Shown here piece by piece: positions 7,155 through 13,919 of a DNA stretch of 64,000 nt (positions are counted from its first letter, which is position 1; every line of letters starts with the position of its first letter). This DNA is from an uncultured Desulfovibrio sp. (GTDB taxonomy: Bacteria > Desulfobacterota > Desulfovibrionia > Desulfovibrionales > Desulfovibrionaceae), in the NCBI GenBank assembly GCA_913063155.1, contig CAJXYU010000009.1, positions 1-64,000 on the forward strand, written 5' to 3'. The notes beneath the pieces were generated by a model. The model was not told where the DNA came from, searched no databases, and saw only the letters and a program-made list of their open reading frames with translations. The position numbers and the translations under genes are program-made.

Positions 7155-7287
7155 ATTCAAATACGTCTGCCCCGAGTGCGGCACCCTCTATCGGGATTGG
7201 GACGATCTGGCCCATGAAGTTGATTGCCCTGCCTGCAATGTTCCTGCGGATTGCTGGTGGGAAGATGCGACCGAGAATGGAGGGTAG
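7147..7287 (+). CDS. Small zinc-ribbon protein
   Basis: This 46-residue protein contains a CPEC pair at residues about 8-11 and a CPAC pair near 28-31, the spacing of a rubredoxin-like or zinc-ribbon fold. A further CWW lies near the C-terminus. It overlaps the preceding membrane protein gene and its own end carries the GGAGGG that serves the next gene, so the three are translationally linked. Such mini zinc ribbons are common in phage early regions and usually mediate protein or nucleic acid contacts. The exact role here is unknown. Confidence 0.6.
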   Translation: MPRFKYVCPECGTLYRDWDDLAHEVDCPACNVPADCWWEDATENGG

Positions 7288-7294
7288 GTTTACA

Positions 7295-7915
7295 ATGGCT
7301 ATCAAACCCATACTTTTCAGCGGTCCTATGGTGAGGAAGATTCGCTCCGGTCACAAGACGCAGACTCGACGGGCTGTGAAGCCTTACCCGGTCTTCTCCA
7401 AGACAGAACTGGGCGTCGACTATTTCGTCTTTGAACAGAACGGTCCGCTGCCCGTATCTGGTATGACTCCCAACATTCGCATGAACGCTCTTTATCAGGT
7501 CGGTGACATCCTTTGGGTGCGTGAAGCCTTCGCCGCGTTTGACGCGGATTGGAAGCACCCAGGAAAGCCTAGCGATCTGGAAGACGGTCCATGGCCGAAT
7601 ATTGCCTACGCTGCCGACGAGCCGCTTAAAGGTTTTGGCCGTCCCTCTATCCATATGCCTCGGTGGGCATGCCGTCTTTTCCTCCGCGTTGTCTCTGTGC
7701 GTGTCGCACGACTCCACGCCATGAGCGAGGAAGACGCATACGTGGAAGGTGTCGTGATTGGCTCCGCCCCCTCTGACTCTTGCTATGATGGATTCCAAAA
7801 ACTTTGGGATGACTTCTACGGCGAATGCCAGAGCGAGTGTTGGGATGCCAACCCATGGGTATGGGTCTTTGAGTTTGAACGCACCACCAAGCCCGCCGGA
7901 TGGCCGGGGAATTGA
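7295..7915 (+). CDS. ASCH-like phage protein
   Basis: The ATG at 7295 is chosen because GGAGGG lies upstream and because MAIKPILFSGPMVRKIRSGH is the usual opening of this phage family (pattern KPILFxxxMVxAIxxGxKTQTRR). The KTQTRR motif is at residues about 25-30. A WVREAF segment (about 75) and a C-terminal WVWVFEFER strand complete an ASCH-like, RNA-binding beta-barrel pattern. The protein is 206 residues. Its function in phages is not settled. It lies directly before the DNA methyltransferase gene and may act in the same early module. Confidence 0.65.
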   Translation: MAIKPILFSGPMVRKIRSGHKTQTRRAVKPYPVFSKTELGVDYFVFEQNGPLPVSGMTPNIRMNALYQVGDILWVREAFAAFDADWKHPGKPSDLEDGPWPNIAYAADEPLKGFGRPSIHMPRWACRLFLRVVSVRVARLHAMSEEDAYVEGVVIGSAPSDSCYDGFQKLWDDFYGECQSECWDANPWVWVFEFERTTKPAGWPGN

Positions 7916-7922
7916 TAGTTCT

Positions 7923-8990
7923 ATGACACTCACAGTTGGAAGTCTTTTTAGCGGGTTTGGCGGCCTGGAACTCGGCCTGGAATGGGCCGGAATGGAAGTT
8001 CTCTGGCAAGTCGAAAACAACCCGCATTGCGTCCGGGCCCTGGAAGCGAATTGGCCCCACGTCAAACGGTACGGAGATATAAATGAACTCGACTTCACAA
8101 GCCTTGCTCCCGTTGACCTCCTCTGCGGGGGATTCCCCTGTCAGCCCTTTTCCAACGCCGGGAAGCGAAAAGGCAAAGCGGATGACCGCTACCTCTGGCC
8201 GAGAATGCTTGAGACAATCAAGGCTGTCCGGCCCACTTGGATTCTTGCTGAAAATGTTGATGGAATCCGATCAATGGTCTTCGAGCGAACACCTTTTGAA
8301 GTGGTCAGCCGAACCGTTACCCGCGGTGAGGACCGTGACGATTTCCACTCTGTACTCACACAACAAGAAATCATGCAGCTTGATCAAGTATGCCAAGAAA
8401 TCGAAGAAGCGGGTTACGAAGTCCAACCGATTGTTGTTCCGGCTTGCGCCGTTGATTCACCGCAAATCAGAGCCCGTATTTTCATCGTGGCCCACGCCAA
8501 AAGCTTCGGCCGGCGGACCGGATTTCGCCAAGGTGGAGAGGAGCCCGAAATCGGGGTTGTCTCTCCCGACAGTGGCCGTGTGGTCAACGCCGATTGCCAG
8601 CGACGGGGAGAAAGGCGGTCCGAACATGAGGTACAGCAACGGCACTCTGGGCCTTCCGGCGCAAGCAGCGAAGGCAGTATGGGCAACACCGACCGTTTCC
8701 GGGAACGGGAATCGGAAGGGTTCCTCTCAGAAGGCGGGGGACGGCTTGAGTACCCAGGCGAAGGAAGCCCACTTGACTTCTGGAAGGACCACGGAACCGT
8801 CTACTGCCAGCACGACAACAAAGTCAGACGCACCCCCTCCATTGAATCCGGAATTTGTCTGTTGGCTGATGGGGTTCCCGGAAGGGTGGGCCAAATCAGT
8901 GGGTTCGGCAACTCAGTCAGCCCCGTCGTCGCCTACCAAATAGGTGGGGCCCTGGTGGCAAGTCACAAGCAATACACGTTTTCAAAATAA
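7923..8990 (+). CDS. DNA (cytosine-5) methyltransferase, phage type
   Basis: This 355-residue enzyme would transfer a methyl group from S-adenosylmethionine to cytosine C5 in a short DNA site, probably to guard phage DNA from host restriction. Motif I is FSGFGGLELG (residues 8-17). Motif IV with the catalytic cysteine is GGFPCQPFSNAGKRKG (about 65-80). Motif VI is AENV (about 105). Motif VIII is QIRARIFIVA (about 180). Motif X is GFGNSVSPVVAYQIG near the C-terminus. The target-recognition region (about 195-300) is polar and unusual because a second gene is read in another frame there. No partner restriction gene is present. The ATG at 7923 is set by the motif I distance. Confidence 0.93.
   Translation: MTLTVGSLFSGFGGLELGLEWAGMEVLWQVENNPHCVRALEANWPHVKRYGDINELDFTSLAPVDLLCGGFPCQPFSNAGKRKGKADDRYLWPRMLETIKAVRPTWILAENVDGIRSMVFERTPFEVVSRTVTRGEDRDDFHSVLTQQEIMQLDQVCQEIEEAGYEVQPIVVPACAVDSPQIRARIFIVAHAKSFGRRTGFRQGGEEPEIGVVSPDSGRVVNADCQRRGERRSEHEVQQRHSGPSGASSEGSMGNTDRFRERESEGFLSEGGGRLEYPGEGSPLDFWKDHGTVYCQHDNKVRRTPSIESGICLLADGVPGRVGQISGFGNSVSPVVAYQIGGALVASHKQYTFSK
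8083..8943 (+). CDS. Gene overprinted in the methyltransferase, WPTP / LNPEFVxWLMGFPxGW phage family
   Basis: This 286-residue frame lies wholly inside the methyltransferase gene, shifted by +1. It looks real for two reasons. First, its ATG has GGAG exactly six bases upstream (8073-8076), an ideal site with no reason to exist in the methyltransferase frame. Second, its protein shows motifs I recall from a phage family found beside dcm genes: SGPLGFLLKMLMES, RLLFRLAP, the repeated WPTP/WSTP/WATP segments, and the end LNPEFVCWLMGFPEGW. The function is unknown to me. Because its best-conserved part lies opposite the recognition domain of the methyltransferase, the two proteins must evolve together. 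Confidence 0.7.
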   Translation: MNSTSQALLPLTSSAGDSPVSPFPTPGSEKAKRMTATSGRECLRQSRLSGPLGFLLKMLMESDQWSSSEHLLKWSAEPLPAVRTVTISTLYSHNKKSCSLIKYAKKSKKRVTKSNRLLFRLAPLIHRKSEPVFSSWPTPKASAGGPDFAKVERSPKSGLSLPTVAVWSTPIASDGEKGGPNMRYSNGTLGLPAQAAKAVWATPTVSGNGNRKGSSQKAGDGLSTQAKEAHLTSGRTTEPSTASTTTKSDAPPPLNPEFVCWLMGFPEGWAKSVGSATQSAPSSPTK

Positions 8991-9057
8991 TATGACATTT
9001 TTCGCTCTGGCTTGGCTGGTTGTGGCAGTGCAGCGTTTGGTTGGGCAGGGCGTGGCT

Positions 9058-9136
9058 AGGCAAGGAAAGTATTTAACGAGGCAAGGCGTGGCCGGGTGCG
9101 GCACAGTTAGGCAAGGCTAGGCGCGTCGAGGCAAGG
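9058..9136. repeat. Four phased AGGCAAGG direct repeats, iteron-like
   Basis: AGGCAAGG occurs exactly at 9058-9065, 9079-9086, 9109-9116 and 9129-9136. The starts are 21, 30 and 20 bp apart, close to whole helical turns, so bound proteins would line up on one face. Degenerate TGGCNNGGC-like copies extend left to about 9010. The tract has no convincing gene and lies before the RAMP-like gene. Confidence 0.65.
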
Positions 9137-9156
9137 AAAACAACAAAGGATTCGTC

Positions 9157-9741
9157 ATGGAACAGATCAAAGTAAAGATTACCGGCACATCCCCGTTGCT
9201 CATGCACAGTGAACGGTTGAGCAATCCTTTCGACCCACTGACCAAAGAGCAAAAGAAACTCTCTTCCAAGCGCAAAAAGACGGAAGAGGACCACGAGGAA
9301 ATGGCAAAGAACGAGTGGACCGGGGGTCTGTATCACGACAAAGAGATCGGCCCCTACATCCCCGCAAGAATGTTGAAAGCTGCAATCCGAGACGGTGCGA
9401 AACTGTCACGTGGCGGCAAGAAAATTAGCCGCGCCGTTCAGGTTTTGGAGAACCGTTTGCCCCTTCAATACAAGGGGCCGCGCACGGTCAAGAAGTTGTG
9501 GGATGATGGGCGGTTTATGGACATTCGTTCTGTTGTTGTCCAGCGTTCCCGCCTCATGCGCTGCCGCCCTGTATTCCATGAATGGTCGGTGGAAGCCACT
9601 CTCATGTTCATGGCTGACCAAATCGACAAGGCCGACCTTGTTGCCAATCTTGAAACGGCTGGCTTGCTTATCGGCATGGGCGACTTTCGCCCCGACAAAG
9701 GCGGTGACTTTGGCCGTTTTGATGTTGAGGTCGTAGCATGA
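9157..9741 (+). CDS. Conserved phage protein with RAMP/Cas7-like features
   Basis: This 194-residue protein opens with VKITGTSPLLMHS and then has a charged insert (about 30-50). GPYIPARMLKAAIRDGAK follows (about 65-82), which resembles the xIPGSSLKGALR signature of RAMP proteins. The C-terminus, GLLIGMGDFRPDKGGDFGRF, resembles the glycine-rich loop (GxGxxxGxGR) of Cas7-like folds. This suggests a ferredoxin-like RNA- or DNA-binding fold, but it is inference from pattern only. It is followed by a second conserved gene overlapping by four bases, so the two products may act together. The phage family has no known function that I can name. Confidence 0.55.
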   Translation: MEQIKVKITGTSPLLMHSERLSNPFDPLTKEQKKLSSKRKKTEEDHEEMAKNEWTGGLYHDKEIGPYIPARMLKAAIRDGAKLSRGGKKISRAVQVLENRLPLQYKGPRTVKKLWDDGRFMDIRSVVVQRSRLMRCRPVFHEWSVEATLMFMADQIDKADLVANLETAGLLIGMGDFRPDKGGDFGRFDVEVVA

Positions 9742-10205
9742 GCGAACTCGAATACGTCAAATACAAGGACTATTGGAAGGCGGCAATAATCGAACTTCGA
9801 GAAATGGGCCTGTCATACGGCGACAGGATTACGCATGAAGACATGTATGCCCTGCTCGGCATACCCCGCCCCAAGGATTTGAGGAGCTTTGACGATATCA
9901 AAAAGTCTCAGCTTGCCTATGTCCACAATGTTGAGTGCATCCGGCGCGAACTGCTCGAAGACGATCAAATGGATATGCAGAATGTCCGAGGCTTCGGCTA
10001 CGAGATTGTCAAGCCGGAAGTACAGACACAAAAAGCTGTTGGCGACCTCATGGACGAAATCAAGCGGGCAATGCGGAAGACGGCCAAGCGAATCAGTTAC
10101 GTGGACATGTCGCAACTGTCAGCCGAGGAACAGCGGGAAAACACCGATGCGCGGGCGCGGCTTTCATTTTTCAGGAAGTCCATGCGTAAGGGTTTGCCCG
10201 AATAA
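9738..10205 (+). CDS. Conserved phage protein, partner of the RAMP-like protein
   Basis: This 155-residue protein starts inside the stop of the upstream gene (ATGA overlap). The N-terminal part reads YWKAAIIELREMGLSYGDRI and the centre has VRGFGYEIVKPEVQTQKA, a pattern (RGxGYxVxxPxEQT) I recall from phage proteins of unknown function. Helical content is high and no catalytic motif is seen. The tight coupling with the RAMP-like gene suggests they form one unit. It could be a DNA-binding or regulatory partner. The following gene is separated by 29 bp and has its own ribosome site. Confidence 0.5.
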   Translation: MSELEYVKYKDYWKAAIIELREMGLSYGDRITHEDMYALLGIPRPKDLRSFDDIKKSQLAYVHNVECIRRELLEDDQMDMQNVRGFGYEIVKPEVQTQKAVGDLMDEIKRAMRKTAKRISYVDMSQLSAEEQRENTDARARLSFFRKSMRKGLPE

Positions 10206-10234
10206 ATCTTACTATCAGCAGTAAGGAGATCATC

Positions 10235-10510
10235 ATGGATAAATTCAAGGTAGGCGATTGGGCCGCACAAAACAGTTGCTTTGGCAAGCAGTTCGGAAAG
10301 GTCAAGAGTGTGTACCCGGACGGCAGTATTGATGTCGTTATCTATGACCTTGACGGTACGCGTCTTGGACGAACTTCACCGGCCATGGGTGGCCCGAAGC
10401 ATTTTGAGCCATACTGCGCCGCTGACGGGTGGATAAAGGTTGAAGATGGTGAGCCTGATTTTCCCGTTGATTCCTGGGGCTTTGATGACAACTACATCAA
10501 CGTCCACTGA
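10235..10510 (+). CDS. Small acidic phage protein, SH3-like
   Basis: This 91-residue protein follows a strong AAGGAGAT ribosome site. Its N-terminal part alternates short strands with glycines (KVGDWAAQNSCFGKQFGKVK, then SIDVVIYDLDG), the look of a small SH3 or KOW-like barrel. The C-terminus is acidic. I recognise no family. It stands between the RAMP-like pair and the replication genes, so it may be part of the same early transcript. Confidence 0.5.
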   Translation: MDKFKVGDWAAQNSCFGKQFGKVKSVYPDGSIDVVIYDLDGTRLGRTSPAMGGPKHFEPYCAADGWIKVEDGEPDFPVDSWGFDDNYINVH

Positions 10511-10570
10511 CATGAGAACATTGGTCGGCATACCCCAAAGAAGCGACGGGGCATTAAAAAAAATGGAAAA

Positions 10571-10590
10571 GCCCCGGCGGCAACCGGGGC
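10571..10590 (-). terminator. GC hairpin, terminator-like on the minus strand
   Basis: GCCCCGG (10571-10577) pairs with CCGGGGC (10584-10590). On the minus strand it is followed by a T-rich run (opposite the A tract at 10557-10570). No leftward gene is known to the right, so it would stop antisense transcription. Confidence 0.4.
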
Positions 10591-10661
10591 AAGACGAAAG
10601 TAACGGCAGCATTGAGCCGCCGTCTTTTCATAGCAACGGTCAAGTAACACAAGGAAAACCC

Positions 10662-10856
10662 ATGAACAAGAACGTTCAACACTGCGCGGATGATCGGTGC
10701 CCTTCCAAGGGCGAATGCGCTCGGTATTGCCCTCTCTCCAGGGCCGAGGTTGGCACGGAATACGATACCAATCGGTTCCGGGGGAATAGGGGAGGGAACA
10801 CCTTTTGCGGCTATCTTTTGGCCTCAGTGCAGGCCGAGGGCGAAAAACACTCATAA
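10662..10856 (+). CDS. Small cysteine-rich phage protein
   Basis: The frame is open further upstream, but the ATG at 10662 has AAGGAAA before it and begins the sensible part of the protein, giving 64 residues. It contains CADDRCPSKGECARYCPLSR, four cysteines in a tight pattern, and a fifth near the C-terminus (FCGYLL). Such short cysteine clusters often bind zinc. No family name can be given. It lies just before the replication initiator gene. Confidence 0.5.
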   Translation: MNKNVQHCADDRCPSKGECARYCPLSRAEVGTEYDTNRFRGNRGGNTFCGYLLASVQAEGEKHS

Positions 10857-10927
10857 GCGACCGTGGAGGGAAGCGTAATGGTATATTCAGACAGGATTCA
10901 ACGCAGACAACAGGGGAGGGCATAATC

Positions 10928-11938
10928 ATGGCACGGCTCAAGTATCGTAAGATTTCCCCCTACATTTGGAATGATCGGAAATTTAAAAAATTCCCTGAAA
11001 AGGCCCAATTCCTGATGCTGTTCATGTTGACACACCCAAACATGACCCCGCTGGGGGCGGTCCGGGCCAATATGCCAGGGCTTGCGTGTGAACTGAAGTG
11101 GACTCTTGAAGCCTTTGCGGAAGCCTTCAGGGAACCCTGCACACAGGGTATGGTTAAGCATGACGAAGAAGGGCCGCTTTTCTGGTTCCCGAACTTCCTG
11201 AAGCATAATTTGCCCGAGTCTCCCAATGTAATCAAATCTTGGGCGGGGGGCTGGCATGAGCTGCCGGAATGCGACTTGAAAGAGGAGCTTCTGGAACATG
11301 CCGCATGCACGGTTGGCGGACTTTCCGACCCCTTTCAAAAAGCCTTTTCAGAAGCCTTTGACGTAGACTGCCGCCAGCCTTCCCCCGACCCTATCGCTAA
11401 TCAGGAACAGGAACAGGAACAGGAACAGGAACAGGAAGAAGACACAAATACGTCACCCACCACGGTGGGAGACGCCCCTGCGTGTGATTCTCCCGCGGGT
11501 TTTCCCGAAGAAAAAAATCCGGCCACCCCGCTCGAGGAAGAACCGGAGCCTGCCAAGAAGTCCGGTCCGAAGCCGTGCCCTTTCCAGAAAATTGCCGATG
11601 CGTACAACCGCAATCTGCCGCAGTTGCCGCAGGTGAAAGAGGTAACCGACGCTCGCAAGAACCGGCTGCGTATCGCCTGGAGGGCCAGCAAGGAGCGTCA
11701 AACGCTGAAGTGGTGGGAAGAATATTTCCAGCTTGTGGCGAGGTGCCCTTTCCTGCTGGGCGAAAGCAAGCGGGGGTGGAAGGCCGGTTTTGATTGGCTC
11801 CTCACGCCCACAAACATGGTCAAGGTGCGGGAACGCAACTTCTTGCCCGAGGAAGGCGGCAACAATGAGTCCTTGCCGCCGGAACTCCGTAACGCACCGC
11901 CGCAGAACGACAGCCTTCCGCCGGAACTGAGGGGGTAA
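10928..11938 (+). CDS. Putative phage replication initiator (replisome organizer type)
   Basis: The ATG at 10928 is preceded by GGAGGG. This 336-residue protein has an N-terminal winged-helix-like part (residues about 1-115: ISPYIWNDRKFKKFPEKAQF, and FWFPNFLKHNLPESP), as in phage replisome organizers that open the origin. A glutamate-glutamine repeat (about 158-170) and a proline-rich linker follow. The C-terminal domain (about 210-290) has an amphipathic helix set with WWEEYFQLV and WKAGFDWLLTP, similar to the end of other phage initiators. The next genes probably include its helper. The phased repeats at 9058 or sites within this gene could be the origin. Family assignment is by pattern. 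Confidence 0.65.
   Translation: MARLKYRKISPYIWNDRKFKKFPEKAQFLMLFMLTHPNMTPLGAVRANMPGLACELKWTLEAFAEAFREPCTQGMVKHDEEGPLFWFPNFLKHNLPESPNVIKSWAGGWHELPECDLKEELLEHAACTVGGLSDPFQKAFSEAFDVDCRQPSPDPIANQEQEQEQEQEQEEDTNTSPTTVGDAPACDSPAGFPEEKNPATPLEEEPEPAKKSGPKPCPFQKIADAYNRNLPQLPQVKEVTDARKNRLRIAWRASKERQTLKWWEEYFQLVARCPFLLGESKRGWKAGFDWLLTPTNMVKVRERNFLPEEGGNNESLPPELRNAPPQNDSLPPELRG
11402..11437. repeat. Six copies of the hexamer CAGGAA within the initiator gene
   Basis: Six perfect tandem CAGGAA units encode an alternating Gln-Glu stretch between the two domains of the initiator. As a hexamer it changes linker length without shifting the frame. Confidence 0.85.
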
Positions 11939-11941
11939 CGC

Positions 11942-12373
11942 ATGGACTACCAGAAACAACAGGAAATCCGGTGGAATATTTTCGTGAACACCGTTGACCG
12001 AATTTATCGCGTATTCGGCATGGAGCCGCCAAACAAGCCAGTCAAGGACGCCATATGGCCCCTAGTCAGCAATATCCCTGACGACGCTTGGCTCTACATT
12101 GAGCGCAATATTTGCGCCATGAACGAAAAGCCCAAAAACCTCGGGAAGTGCATGTATGCGCTTGCGGTGAAGTGGCGTGATTCCCGCGCAAACCGGCAGA
12201 GCTACCCCGGTGGAAGGGCTATAGCTCCAAGCGGCGGGAGGCACTTCCAAGCCCCCAAAAGTCCCATTGGCGACCGGGTGGCGCAGATTCGTCGGAACAA
12301 TCCCGGCCTGAGTACCGTGCAGGCGCTGGGTATGGCTTTAGCCGAAACCAAGGGGGTTCCGAATGTTCGATGA
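11942..12373 (+). CDS. Phage protein downstream of the initiator, possible helicase-loader analogue
   Basis: This 143-residue protein begins three bases after the initiator stop. The N-terminal half is helical (NIFVNTVDRIYRVFGMEPPN, then IWPLVSNIPDDAWLYIER), with a pattern seen in small phage replication proteins. The C-terminal half is basic and ends with a helix (STVQALGMALAETKG). In lambda and similar phages the gene after the initiator encodes the helicase loader, so that role is a fair guess from position. No Walker motif is present, so it is not a DnaC-type ATPase. Confidence 0.45.
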   Translation: MDYQKQQEIRWNIFVNTVDRIYRVFGMEPPNKPVKDAIWPLVSNIPDDAWLYIERNICAMNEKPKNLGKCMYALAVKWRDSRANRQSYPGGRAIAPSGGRHFQAPKSPIGDRVAQIRRNNPGLSTVQALGMALAETKGVPNVR

Positions 12374-12569
12374 CGTATCTCCTTCGCCGCGAACGGATCG
12401 TATCGTGATTTGCGAACATTGCGCCGGGTGCGGTGTGGTGGACCGAATGGACGGTCACCCGCACAAGCCCGAGTACACCACAGAAGTGTGCCCCAAGTGC
12501 AAAGGCACGGGCCGTTTGCTGCGGACTGTTGAAATTTCAGAAAGGCCGTATCGCGGCGAAGGAGTCTAG
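12363..12569 (+). CDS. DnaJ-type zinc-finger phage protein
   Basis: This 68-residue protein carries CEHCAGCGVV (residues about 18-27) and CPKCKGTGRL (about 43-52), two halves of a CxxCxGxG zinc finger as found in the centre of DnaJ. No J domain is present. It overlaps the end of the upstream gene by 11 bases. Small phage proteins of this type are common in replication modules and may bind single-stranded DNA or partner proteins. The role here is not known. Confidence 0.6.
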   Translation: MFDDVSPSPRTDRIVICEHCAGCGVVDRMDGHPHKPEYTTEVCPKCKGTGRLLRTVEISERPYRGEGV

Positions 12570-12572
12570 AAA

Positions 12573-13100
12573 TTGTTTAAACCGAAGTCCTTCCGTCTGG
12601 AAGAATTGTTGCCGCCGTCCAGCTTTTTGCCGGTTCGCCTGCGGGTGGTCTACCAACGTGACCCGGAACGCCTCTGGAGATGCTTCCCCGTGCCTTTTCT
12701 CTGGACTCTGGACGCCTTGCGGGAGCGTTACGGCGTCATGACCGTGAACAACTGGTATTTTCTCAAATCCGAGGAGTGGGATAAGCCGTATTGCCGCCGT
12801 TGGTCCGGGTATCGCCCGCTTGATTGCGAGGTTGGCGCAGAGCTTTCCGAGCACCGCTTTTTCAGGGCTTTTGATACCATTTTTCGGGACGTGCAGCCGG
12901 GTGAAGTGTGGGCGGATATGCGGGACAACCCGGACCTGCCATGCTTTAGTTACATCCAGCGGATTGAAGCATATGAGGGGATGGGCTGGTTTCATGCGGA
13001 CTTTGGGACGCATGACCGCTTCGGTAAGGCTATCCGGGTGATCCCCTACAAGGGCAACCGTGCCGGGCTCCCCGAGTACATAGAGAGGGCGGCTGCATGA
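12573..13100 (+). CDS. M15-type (D-Ala-D-Ala carboxypeptidase-like) phage protein
   Basis: This 175-residue protein resembles peptidase family M15_3. RRWSGYRPLDCEVGAELSEH is followed by FFRAFD, giving the SxH(x)6D zinc-binding pattern at residues about 92-101. GMGWFHADFG (about 140-149) supplies the third ligand region. M15 enzymes cut peptidoglycan cross-links. No other endolysin is seen in the prophage, so this may be the lysis enzyme, though it lies about 1.6 kb before the lysis cassette and inside the replication region. It could instead be a non-catalytic relative. The next gene overlaps its end by four bases. Confidence 0.55.
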   Translation: MFKPKSFRLEELLPPSSFLPVRLRVVYQRDPERLWRCFPVPFLWTLDALRERYGVMTVNNWYFLKSEEWDKPYCRRWSGYRPLDCEVGAELSEHRFFRAFDTIFRDVQPGEVWADMRDNPDLPCFSYIQRIEAYEGMGWFHADFGTHDRFGKAIRVIPYKGNRAGLPEYIERAAA

Positions 13101-13717
13101 GAGGATGCCGTCCGTTGACCGACGCGGAGATACGCCGCGCCCTGGACTCTTTTACAGGTCGCCATGCGGTGCGCAACCGCTGTTTGTTTGTGCTTGGGCT
13201 TGTCTGCGGCTTTCGCGTCTCGGAAATGCTTTCTCTGCGTGTCCGGGACGTGGTGGCCGCTGGCCGGGTGCGATTTCTGGTAACGGTGCCGCGTCGGAAT
13301 ATGAAGGGCAGCAAGGAAGGTCGGACAGCCTTCCTTCCTCCCGAGGGGCAGCGGGCGGTTTTAGATCAGGTCCGGGCGTTGGAATATCCGGCCCCGGCCT
13401 TTTTCTTGTTTCGGTCACAACGCGGCGAAAATAGGCCCATAAGTCGGGCGCAGGCGCACCGGGTGCTTGTGGAGTGTTTTACGGCCTGCGGTATTGTGGA
13501 TCAGGTGGCAACTCATTCTTTGCGCAAGACCTTCGCAGACCGCACCTATTCGTATTTCCTGGGGCTGGTGGCCGCCGGTGATGGTGTGGACGCATTTACG
13601 GAAACGTCGCTTGCGTTGGGACATTCGGACCCGGCCAGCACTCGCTATTATCTGAGTTTTCGCGATGAAAAGCGGCGTGATGCAGCCCGAGAGATTGGGA
13701 GAAGTCTGCATGTCTGA
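13097..13717 (+). CDS. Second tyrosine recombinase, catalytic domain only
   Basis: This 206-residue protein has all the marks of a tyrosine recombinase catalytic domain: Arg in CGFRVSEMLSLRVRD (residues about 38-52), HSLRKTF with the HxxR pair (about 140), LGHSDPASTRYYLSF with the second His and the tyrosine (about 178). It lacks the N-terminal core- and arm-binding domains of the integrase at 2656. It sits in the replication region, not at an attachment site, and overlaps a helix-turn-helix gene. It may resolve genome multimers or act as a DNA-binding partner. Its role in this phage group is unknown to me. Confidence 0.85.
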   Translation: MRGCRPLTDAEIRRALDSFTGRHAVRNRCLFVLGLVCGFRVSEMLSLRVRDVVAAGRVRFLVTVPRRNMKGSKEGRTAFLPPEGQRAVLDQVRALEYPAPAFFLFRSQRGENRPISRAQAHRVLVECFTACGIVDQVATHSLRKTFADRTYSYFLGLVAAGDGVDAFTETSLALGHSDPASTRYYLSFRDEKRRDAAREIGRSLHV

Positions 13718-13919
13718 TGTAATTTTGACTGTGGCCGACGTGGCGGATCGTCTGAAGGTACAACCCAAGACAGTACGCAAGTTTATTCAAGCCGGAGCCT
13801 TGAAAGCCTCAAATATAGGCACAAGGAAACGGCCACGGTATGCCATTAGGGAAGCCTTCCTTGAAGCCTTTCTTGAAGCCCGCGCAGTGACGGGCATTGA
13901 GGAAGAAGGGGAAGAGTAA
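13710..13919 (+). CDS. Excisionase-like helix-turn-helix protein
   Basis: The ATG at 13710 overlaps the recombinase stop and gives 69 residues, starting MSDVILTVADVADRLKVQPK. This is the HTH_17 / MerR-like winged-helix pattern (TVxDVAxxLxVxxxTVxxxI). An arginine-rich wing follows (GTRKRPRY) and the C-terminus is acidic. Proteins of this type act as excisionases or accessory DNA binders. Being fused translationally to the second recombinase rather than to the integrase is notable. The stop overlaps the next start as TAATG. Confidence 0.75.
   Translation: MSDVILTVADVADRLKVQPKTVRKFIQAGALKASNIGTRKRPRYAIREAFLEAFLEARAVTGIEEEGEE

Noticed and set aside
8992-9120. A short plus-strand frame overlapping the methyltransferase stop
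   Set aside because: It reads through the AGGCAAGG repeat tract, giving low-complexity Gly/Val/Arg protein, and lacks a ribosome site.
9058-9136. CRISPR array
   Set aside because: Repeat units are only 8 bp, spacing is 20-30 bp start to start, and no cas genes are present.
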